40,092 bases of DNA from Lachnospiraceae bacterium (GTDB lineage Bacteria; Bacillota; Clostridia; Lachnospirales; Lachnospiraceae), in assembly GCA_014804655.1 (NCBI GenBank), contig JAAUZK010000012.1, forward strand, positions 1 through 40,092. The letters run 5' to 3'. The stretch's first letter is position 1. Each line of letters opens with the position of its first letter. Below the pieces are notes generated by a model. That model worked only from the letters and a program-made list of their open reading frames with translations, searched no databases and was not told the DNA's origin. The translations under genes were made by a program, and so were the position numbers. This document shows, in pieces, positions 33,806 to 40,092 of the stretch.

Positions 33806-34218
33806 ATCACAACCCCCATTCCCAACAATAAAAACGGTGCAAAAGGAATCTCCCGATCTCCCGTCGCTTTCCCGATTACCAACAGAATAAGCGCTGCTAC
33901 CGACTCTACTGCCAGCCCCGCCAGCAGGATCAGGAAACAGTTCTGCAATCCCGTAAACAGACCAATCATAACGAGAACCCAGCCGTCCCCGTATCCCACT
34001 CTCTCGCCGGTAATATAACTGAGCAGCCAGAAAACAGCTCCGGGGATGACCGACAACAGCCCTGACATCCATGCTTCTTCTCCTATCGCACCTTGCACGC
34101 GCAGAATCAGCGCCGTTATAATTCCGATCCACACAACCACCAACGGAATCTCTTTGCGGATACCGTCGCACACCGCGCAGATTCCCAGCAGAATAAACAG
34201 CAATATTTCTACCCACAT
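33796..34218 (-). CDS. Prepilin peptidase, TadV/CpaA type
   Basis: A 140-residue membrane protein with about five segments and the two catalytic aspartates of class III prepilin peptidases. These are D18 in CDGIRKEIP and the aspartate of GYGDGW near 77 (GxGD motif). It lacks the N-terminal methylase domain of PilD, as expected in Tad systems. It overlaps its neighbours by 10 bases on each side, showing tight coupling. It should process the Flp pilin at 36603-36833 and the TadE-like proteins. Confidence 0.88.
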   Translation of the reverse strand: MWVEILLFILLGICAVCDGIRKEIPLVVVWIGIITALILRVQGAIGEEAWMSGLLSVIPGAVFWLLSYITGERVGYGDGWVLVMIGLFTGLQNCFLILLAGLAVESVAALILLVIGKATGDREIPFAPFLLLGMGVVICF

Positions 34219-35153
34219 TTAGAACACCTTCCTCTCCCGCCGACTTGAGACAGCGGCACCGTATAGATCGTCCGCTTCAAGCCCGAACAATTGATCTGAC
34301 TGTGATAGCTGCTGCCCTGCCTCGTAATATAGACCTGCCCCTGTGCTTTACTTCCACCGCATATTTCGCAGGGATAATATTTGCCACCCGCCTGATTTCG
34401 CATATCATCGACCGCAGCTGCCGCAACCGACTCAATAGAAGGATTTAAATAAGTACAGTTACGGTCTATGTGATATACTGTCCCCGTTTTGGTGATATAC
34501 ACCATGGGATCTTCCTGACTCAGATCGCTGACATGCTGCGTCACGTCATAGCCTGTCCACGCCTTTCCGTAATACCGCTGTGACATGGAGAACCCATCAA
34601 ATCCCATGACAGAAATCAATGGCTTAACGCGGTAAGACACTCGAAGATCGATGATATCGCCTTCCCCCATAACAGTGGACCCCGCAAGGGAAACCCCGGC
34701 AGCACCGTCCGTAACGCAGGAATGATCCAGATCGCTCCTGCCGATATATTCCAGTATCTGCCCTCTGGCGTAGAGTTGTGTCATCGCCACCCCGGCCACA
34801 CTCTCCGGAACCGCGCTTCCCACTGTCCGGTCATAGACATATCCCGCAAACGCCATCTTATTGCCCGTCTGGTGCAGCGCTGCATTGATTCTGCTCTGCG
34901 TTCCAATAATATTGACCGCATACAGAATATTAATCACCGCAAACAGAAAAAACGGCAGAGCAAACGCTGCTTCCAGCGTCATGGAACCTTTCCTGCACAG
35001 AATCTTTCCTCTGCGGAAGGCGATAAAAGATGCCCTCTTTAGCGATCTGTAGATTAATAGAATTAATTGACCAACTTGATCGGCATCAAGATATGTCCGG
35101 AGAGAGTGTGCTGTCGTTTTATCAGTATTTTGTTTCAATCGTAAAAAGGACAT
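34209..35153 (-). CDS. TadE-like pseudopilin with C-terminal duplicated cysteine motif
   Basis: A 314-residue protein. A long N-terminal extension of about 55 residues precedes a TadE prepilin motif (KGSMTLEAAFALPFFLF) and a membrane helix. A mature domain follows, then a tail of two similar units: VYITKTGTVYHIDRNCTYLN with CEICG, and VYITRQGSSYHSQINCSGLK with CSKCG. The paired His and Cys residues suggest a zinc site or disulfides outside the cell. GGAGGTG is 7 bases before the ATG. It overlaps the peptidase gene by 10 bases. The role of the tail is unknown; adhesion or stabilisation of the pilus tip is possible. Confidence 0.77.
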   Translation of the reverse strand: MSFLRLKQNTDKTTAHSLRTYLDADQVGQLILLIYRSLKRASFIAFRRGKILCRKGSMTLEAAFALPFFLFAVINILYAVNIIGTQSRINAALHQTGNKMAFAGYVYDRTVGSAVPESVAGVAMTQLYARGQILEYIGRSDLDHSCVTDGAAGVSLAGSTVMGEGDIIDLRVSYRVKPLISVMGFDGFSMSQRYYGKAWTGYDVTQHVSDLSQEDPMVYITKTGTVYHIDRNCTYLNPSIESVAAAAVDDMRNQAGGKYYPCEICGGSKAQGQVYITRQGSSYHSQINCSGLKRTIYTVPLSQVGGRGRCSKCG

Positions 35154-35172
35154 CTTTTATCACCTCCCGTAT

Positions 35173-36606
35173 CTAATAGAATCCATAGCATCTTGTCATC
35201 TCATAGGAATAACCGAACCGGCTTGACACGGACAAACCCGCCTGATAGGTATCGAAGCAGGCATCCAGCCGAAATCCTGCGTTACCCGCTGTCCTGCGAA
35301 TATCCATCTCCATAATATCCATGGCGCGAAATGTCCTCTTTTCCTGATTTTCGAGGAAAAGCATAATTTGCAGATATTCCTTGTAGTTAAGGCCCCTGCC
35401 GCCGCTCTCCTGTGTCAGACTTCCTCTGACATTAGTCAGACTGTCAATCCCCGTTTTCCAGTCCGATGCCGTCTTAACAATGGGCACCCTGCCGCCCGCA
35501 AGCAGCGTCTTTACGTCCTGCAGGCTCTCCACATACGCCCATGCGAGCAGAATCGTATACTTCACAGGCTCGGCCAGTTCAGGGCACATACATACTGCCG
35601 TCAGTGACAACGCCAGTGCTTCCGCCGCGGCAATCTTCGCTGCATCTGTTAGAAGATATAGAAAATTTGCTACTTCCCGCCATCTGAGCAGTCTTTTTGC
35701 CACATACTCCAGATTCTGCCAGTCCGTGTCCTTGCCTGCTAAAATATACTCGATCTGATATTTCATCAGGGACTTGTCTAATTCCTGTCCGTAATACCCG
35801 CATTTCTCAAACAGATATGCCTCGAACACAAGCTCATTCGGCTCGCCGGACACGGCTGCTGCATCCGCACACATACCGGTTCCCTGTATAAGCGGACGAT
35901 GAGATATGTAATCGTCTAAGGATACTTTGACAGCAGATACCTGCGACGAATCCTCTAACACCAGATTTAGCACCCCACTGCTTCTTGTGGAATTGGCCAC
36001 ATCCGCCGGATTATTAAGCGGTACCTCTTCGTAGACCCCTTCCTCCACCTCCTGCTGCGGCAGACCGATTTCCTGTATTTGCGCTTCATATTTACTCCGC
36101 TCTCCTTCGGGATCTTTCGTCTCTAAACCGTACTGCTCCACTTGCGACACTCCCAGATTAATTTGGTCGAGAAGCGCCCCAAGCGGATAATCCGCCATAT
36201 AATCCGTGATCTGCCGTTTGAGTACACGTCCCTGCTCATCGGAAGCGATAGAATATTTCTCAATGTCTGTCTTACCCGCTTCCATAGCAAGGAAATCTCT
36301 GACGCCACCATAATTTCTGCCGCTCTCCGGCTGCAGATTCCTCTGTATGTAATTCTTCAAATGCGCTTCCGTATTCCCGATGTCTGCCCGGCTTCCTCCG
36401 TACGACATGTCCACAAACAGCAGATCATACTGCTCCAGAAGCTCCCTGTGGTACTCTGCCAGAATCGAATTCATGCCGATATCCGCGACACATTCAAATT
36501 TCATGCGTATGGCACTGATTCGTGCCCCTTCTATTACCGTGAATACAAGGGACAGAATCAATGTGAGGGATAATGTAAGGAATACGGTGATATACCCTTT
36601 CCTCAT
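35173..36606 (-). CDS. DUF5702-type TadE/TadG-like pilus protein
   Basis: A 477-residue protein with a very short N-terminus, a TadE/G-like membrane segment (GYITVFLTLSLTLILSLVFT, then VIEGARISAIRMKFECVAD) and a large outside domain rich in helices. DUF5702 proteins of this form sit in clostridial Tad operons and probably anchor or assemble pilus parts at the membrane. The ATG overlaps the stop of the Flp gene in ATGA. The function is inferred from position. Confidence 0.8.
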   Translation of the reverse strand: MRKGYITVFLTLSLTLILSLVFTVIEGARISAIRMKFECVADIGMNSILAEYHRELLEQYDLLFVDMSYGGSRADIGNTEAHLKNYIQRNLQPESGRNYGGVRDFLAMEAGKTDIEKYSIASDEQGRVLKRQITDYMADYPLGALLDQINLGVSQVEQYGLETKDPEGERSKYEAQIQEIGLPQQEVEEGVYEEVPLNNPADVANSTRSSGVLNLVLEDSSQVSAVKVSLDDYISHRPLIQGTGMCADAAAVSGEPNELVFEAYLFEKCGYYGQELDKSLMKYQIEYILAGKDTDWQNLEYVAKRLLRWREVANFLYLLTDAAKIAAAEALALSLTAVCMCPELAEPVKYTILLAWAYVESLQDVKTLLAGGRVPIVKTASDWKTGIDSLTNVRGSLTQESGGRGLNYKEYLQIMLFLENQEKRTFRAMDIMEMDIRRTAGNAGFRLDACFDTYQAGLSVSSRFGYSYEMTRCYGFY

Positions 36607-36833
36607 GACATTACCGTATTGCTGTCTTTGGTGATCTTCTCAAAGACCGTCTCCACCAAGGCGCGAAGCTGTGTCTTAAAGATAATGACAAGTCCGATCA
36701 GTACCACGATGATCAATATGATCTCTACCGTTCCCATTCCCTCCTCTTCTTTAAGAAATGCCCGCAAGCCTTTCAGTCTTCCTGTCTCCATACCTGTTTT
36801 TTTCTCTCTTCTTGATCTTCCTATTCTGTTCAT
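36603..36833 (-). CDS. Flp-type major pilin precursor
   Basis: A 76-residue precursor. A basic leader of about 32 residues ends in KEEEGMGTVE, where the prepilin peptidase should cut after the glycine and the fifth mature residue is the conserved Glu. A hydrophobic helix follows (IILIIVVLIGLVIIF) with a short polar tail. GGAGG lies 5 bases before the ATG at 36833; the longer open frame has no such site. The leader is longer than in proteobacterial Flp but usual in clostridial versions. It is the main structural subunit of the pilus. Confidence 0.85.
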   Translation of the reverse strand: MNRIGRSRREKKTGMETGRLKGLRAFLKEEEGMGTVEIILIIVVLIGLVIIFKTQLRALVETVFEKITKDSNTVMS

Positions 36834-36950
36834 TTTTTCCTCCGTTCCGAAGCGTTTACGTTGAGACTTCCGCACTGTGCCCAACTTCACTTCTCTGATT
36901 GTCATGTTAATGGTCTGCATAATTTTTCTTTTACCACTTGCCGGCTTTTG

Positions 36951-38405
36951 TCACATCATAAAGGAAAAATATGCCGGTATCATGATGACTACCATGACAA
37001 TGCACAGCATCATCATCATCGGGAGCAATAACTTCGTACCCGCTTCCTCACCCAGCTTTTTTGCCAGTGCTTTTCTCTCGGTGAATGCATTATCCGCCTC
37101 CTGCCGCAGCATATCCAGCAGATCATTGCTTCCCTTTCTGATATTCTGCGATAACAGCGTACTTAACTTCATATATGCCTGCACCTGACACCGCCTGCCG
37201 AAATGGTCGTAGGCTTCCCTCTCTGATTTGCCGCTTTGCAGCTCATGGCATGTTATCAGTATTTCTTCATAAACATATCGCCTCCTTTCCTTTTGCTGCT
37301 TCTTATAGTCCTCCCCCATCTTGGTGAACGCGTTTCTAATCGTCATTCCCGCACCCATATAAAGCGCCAGCTTGTTGACAATCTCCGGATAGTCCAGCGT
37401 GAGTTCCCGCTTTCGCTTTTCCAACTGTCGGTCCAGCTCCCTGCCACGCCCCCAGTACAAGACTCCGGCAGCGATAAGAATCAGACACATAAGATACCCG
37501 CTGCCGTCCTCCACGATTTCTCTCCATATGATAGGCTTAGACTCCACACTGTCCGGCAGGATCATAGCCTCCGTGCTTCCGGTGCGCTGCTCCTGCATAT
37601 GTAGCAGTTCCTCAATCCGCCTGCGCATAAGTTCTTTCTGGGTATAGACGATGGGATTTATCTGCACATGAATCTGTTCATCCCAGTTCCATTCTTCATA
37701 ACGGACATGTGCCGTCAATGTGACAATCTCCCCTTTTACCAGCTCTGTATTGTCGATCGCGCCATCCGTATTTACGAGAGCATAACTATCGCTCTCCCAG
37801 GATATTTCAAAAGGATATCCGTCAATCTGCGTTACCAGATCCAGATCGTACCGCACATCTTCCAGACTTTCATTCTGCCCGCGAATCGTCTCCGGTATGG
37901 CCTCCGCCATTTTACGATACAGCGCCTCTGCCTCTTCCTGCGTATACTTGCGCTCCTCCACGGTATACCGGAATCTTTCTTCCTCCCCATCCATAATCTG
38001 AGCCGCCAGTTCCACGGGTATGTCCCCCTCACCGTAAGAATTCCGCCATATATAGCTGCCATCCACCAGAAGCGAACTGCTATGCGCACTTAACCACACG
38101 GCCATACAAACTGAGATGCCCGCGAAAATCACCGTGAGTATCACACTGTATTGGGACAGATAATATTCCCTGACCTGTATCTGCACCGCCTTGTCCGGCT
38201 GTAAAGCTTTCAGTTTGTCTCCCAGCTGCCGTCTGGATATATCTTTCCTCCAGCCGCGCTTTGCACCTGCCTTCCCTGACGAATTCTCCTGTCTACGCAG
38301 AAGATAAGAAGCCATCCTGCGAAACGGACCCCTGCATTCCTCCCGCCACGACACAATATAGAGCAGCACATATACCGCCAATACCGCTATGTATATATAA
38401 ATCAT
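36951..38405 (-). CDS. TadC-like type II/IV secretion F-family membrane protein with a large insertion
   Basis: A 484-residue platform protein. It has a membrane segment at 2-18, a basic cytoplasmic part and a second segment near 85-105. A soluble region of about 200 residues with many acidic and aromatic residues (about 106-305) comes next, then another segment near 308-323. The T2SF core follows (LDYPEIVNKLALYMGAGMTI, then KLSTLLSQNIRKGS) with a final helix. Ordinary TadC has about 300 residues and no such middle domain. It follows the TadB gene by 19 bases, with AAAGGAG about 11 bases before the ATG. Confidence 0.8.
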   Translation of the reverse strand: MIYIYIAVLAVYVLLYIVSWREECRGPFRRMASYLLRRQENSSGKAGAKRGWRKDISRRQLGDKLKALQPDKAVQIQVREYYLSQYSVILTVIFAGISVCMAVWLSAHSSSLLVDGSYIWRNSYGEGDIPVELAAQIMDGEEERFRYTVEERKYTQEEAEALYRKMAEAIPETIRGQNESLEDVRYDLDLVTQIDGYPFEISWESDSYALVNTDGAIDNTELVKGEIVTLTAHVRYEEWNWDEQIHVQINPIVYTQKELMRRRIEELLHMQEQRTGSTEAMILPDSVESKPIIWREIVEDGSGYLMCLILIAAGVLYWGRGRELDRQLEKRKRELTLDYPEIVNKLALYMGAGMTIRNAFTKMGEDYKKQQKERRRYVYEEILITCHELQSGKSEREAYDHFGRRCQVQAYMKLSTLLSQNIRKGSNDLLDMLRQEADNAFTERKALAKKLGEEAGTKLLLPMMMMLCIVMVVIMIPAYFSFMM

Positions 38406-38424
38406 TTTTAGGCCGACTCCTTTC

Positions 38425-39183
38425 TTACACTTCGATCTCCACGATCCGCCTGGATAATAGGTACGCTGCCATGTAGAATCCCAGGCACACGGTCATAATC
38501 GTGATACCGATCACGTTATGATACAGCACGTCAAAGAATCCTCTGGAGGTGCTGCTCACATAGAAGATAATCAGAAACGGAACCATATTCATAATTTTCT
38601 GTTCCATCTTCCTTGCACTGATCATCACCTGAATCTCCTTGTCCGTCTCCGTCTTCTGCTCGATCACCGCTGCCGTCTTGGCCAGAATATCCGTCATATT
38701 GCCGCCGCTTCGCTTCGCAATGTAGAAAACATCCGCAAATTGTATAATATCCGGCAGATTACTGCGCTGTCCGAGATTATATATGAGCTTCTCCAATACC
38801 ACATTGTTATCCAGCCCGGCAATAATATATCTCATCTCCAGGCAAATAACCGCCTCTGCTCCATAGAGCATCTCCATATCTCTGTAGGATTCCCTAAAAG
38901 CGTTTTCAATCGAATATCCTGCCTTCTGATTAGCCGAAACGGCAAGAATCATGTCCTTAAACTCTATGCCCAGCTCCTGCCTCCGCTTTCCGGCCAGATC
39001 CTTCTTCTTCTCTTTCAGAAAAAGGAACAACACAGGTGTAAGACACAGACATGCGACCCATGACCGGTAGAAGAAATATCCTACTATAGCGATGAGCAGT
39101 ACGCCTTCTGAAATATACAAAAGCCACTCCTTCGGACGAAGCCGGTATTCACCATAATCCGGCATACTGTAATTTTTCGACAT
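38425..39183 (-). CDS. TadB-like type II secretion F-family membrane protein
   Basis: A 252-residue platform protein. It has two membrane helices near 20-55, a cytoplasmic T2SF domain (AVSANQKAGYSIENAFRESY, then AKRSGGNMTDILAKTAAVIE) and two C-terminal helices. Start at 39183 is set by GGGAGAG 7 bases upstream. It overlaps the cpaF end by 35 bases, so translation is coupled. With TadC it forms the inner-membrane platform driven by the CpaF ATPase. Confidence 0.85.
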   Translation of the reverse strand: MSKNYSMPDYGEYRLRPKEWLLYISEGVLLIAIVGYFFYRSWVACLCLTPVLFLFLKEKKKDLAGKRRQELGIEFKDMILAVSANQKAGYSIENAFRESYRDMEMLYGAEAVICLEMRYIIAGLDNNVVLEKLIYNLGQRSNLPDIIQFADVFYIAKRSGGNMTDILAKTAAVIEQKTETDKEIQVMISARKMEQKIMNMVPFLIIFYVSSTSRGFFDVLYHNVIGITIMTVCLGFYMAAYLLSRRIVEIEV

Positions 39184-40092
39184 AAAACAACTCTCCCTTC
39201 TTCTGCAGGTTTCCGCATACTCTGCCTTCCTCATCCGTTCCCGTCTCTGTAAATTGATACAGCGGCTTCAGGGCGATCTTATCCTCTTCATAACCTAAGA
39301 CCTCCACGATTTCCAGCACCTTTCTCGAACCGTCCCTAAGCCGCCCAAGATGAATGATAATATCAATACCGGAGGCAATCTGCTGCCTGATCGCCGTAAG
39401 CGGAATATCCATGCCCATTAATATCATGTTTTCCAGTCGGCTCAACATATCCTCGGAGCTGTTGGCATGTCCTGTGGACATGGAACCGTCGTGCCCTGTA
39501 TTTAAACACTGCATCATATCAAAAGCTTCCCCGCCTCTGACTTCGCCCACGATAATACGATCCGGACGCATCCGAAGCGATGTCCTGATCAGATCTCTAA
39601 TAGTGATCTCCCTGCAGCCCTCCACATTGGCGTTGCGCGTTTCCATGCGCACCAGATTCGGAATGCTCCTGATCTGCAGCTCCGCGCTGTCCTCAATCGT
39701 GATAATTCTCTCCTGCGCCGGAATATAGTAGGACAGTGCATTTAAAAATGTGGTCTTGCCGGAACCCGTACCGCCGCTGATAAAGATGTTATACTTCGCC
39801 CGCACCAGCTTATGAAGCCACTCGCATACTTCCGCACTGATGGACCCATAAGCGATCAGATCTTCCATCATAATCGGTTGATCCGGAAATCGCCTGATCG
39901 TTACAATCGGCCCATTTAACGCCACCGGATCGAGAACCACATTGACACGTGCGCCGCCCCGCAGCCTGGCATCCACAATAGGAGAAGCCTCGTTTACCAC
40001 CCTGTTGCAGTCCGCCACGATCTGCTGTATGACATTCTGTAATTTTTCCCGGCTCTCGAACCGCAGATCACTCCTGTATAGGTGCCCGTCCC
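39149..40092 (-). CDS. CpaF/TadA-type pilus assembly ATPase, 5' end outside window
   Basis: The frame is open to the right edge, leaving 314 C-terminal residues. Visible motifs of the secretion ATPase family are Walker A GGTGSGKTT, Asp box ITIEDSAELQI, Walker B RPDRIIVGEVRGGEA and His box TGHDGSMSTGHANSSEDMLS. The C-terminal end carries an extra acidic segment before FYVEKLQYAGLW. It powers assembly, and possibly retraction, of the Flp pilus. The N-terminal all-alpha domain and any upstream CpaE/TadZ gene lie beyond the window. Confidence 0.93.
   Translation of the reverse strand, partial: DGHLYRSDLRFESREKLQNVIQQIVADCNRVVNEASPIVDARLRGGARVNVVLDPVALNGPIVTIRRFPDQPIMMEDLIAYGSISAEVCEWLHKLVRAKYNIFISGGTGSGKTTFLNALSYYIPAQERIITIEDSAELQIRSIPNLVRMETRNANVEGCREITIRDLIRTSLRMRPDRIIVGEVRGGEAFDMMQCLNTGHDGSMSTGHANSSEDMLSRLENMILMGMDIPLTAIRQQIASGIDIIIHLGRLRDGSRKVLEIVEVLGYEEDKIALKPLYQFTETGTDEEGRVCGNLQKKGELFYVEKLQYAGLW

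Noticed and set aside
33806..34216. Long N-terminal extension of the TadE-like protein
   Set aside because: It is a shifted reading of the prepilin peptidase gene; the real prepilin motif begins at the ATG at 33805.

Overview
The window reads as chromosomal DNA of a Gram-positive clostridial anaerobe, most likely a Lachnospiraceae-type gut or rumen bacterium. The grounds are strong AGGAGG-type ribosome sites, sigma-A promoters, a carbohydrate operon feeding GH65 phosphorylases, a DUF4179 anti-sigma pair, a two-subunit class I fumarase and a Tad pilus locus with DUF5702 and FHA proteins. This is inference from gene content; no rRNA or marker gene fixes the genus. Almost all genes lie on the minus strand; only a LacI repressor and a LacI-sensor/GGDEF protein are on the plus strand.

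Positions 1-2.7 kb: the start of an IS630-like transposase, apparently inserted into an acidic secreted-protein gene, then an ECF sigma factor with its DUF4179 anti-sigma partner. Positions 2.7-16.4 kb: a complete alpha-glucoside locus. A divergent LacI repressor sits beside a predicted cytoplasmic beta-helix hydrolase of the GH28/GH49 clan. Convergent to it runs an eight-gene operon: lipoprotein sugar-binding protein, two permeases, two different GH65 phosphorylases, beta-phosphoglucomutase, a membrane-anchored paralogue of the beta-helix hydrolase, and a membrane-anchored F5/8 type C (discoidin) protein. The likely flow is surface capture and cleavage of a glucan, ABC import, further cytoplasmic cleavage, phosphorolysis to beta-glucose-1-phosphate and conversion to glucose-6-phosphate. 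The two divergent or leading promoters share an operator-like sequence, so one repressor probably controls both units. No transporter ATPase is encoded here.

Positions 16.5-25.3 kb: a mixed accessory stretch. It holds an XRE regulator with two membrane segments, a PIN-domain gene with a 57-residue partner, a DUF1538 membrane protein coupled to a tandem PII-like protein, a 38-residue membrane microprotein, an FtsX/MacB-type ABC exporter with a long coiled coil, and an internally deleted IS200/IS605 element.

Positions 25.5-31.8 kb: a diguanylate cyclase with a LacI-type sensor, tRNA-Ser(GCU) with a perfect consensus promoter, fumarase beta and alpha genes, an HIT protein, a flavodoxin-like/SCP2 protein and a rhomboid protease. 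Positions 31.9-40.1 kb: a Tad/Flp pilus operon (CpaF, TadB, TadC with a large insertion, Flp pilin, DUF5702 protein, two TadE-like pseudopilins, prepilin peptidase, FHA protein), cut by the right edge inside cpaF.

Two related non-coding elements, each ending in a terminator hairpin, occur about 7.8 kb apart in the same orientation (20446-20526 and 28285-28365).
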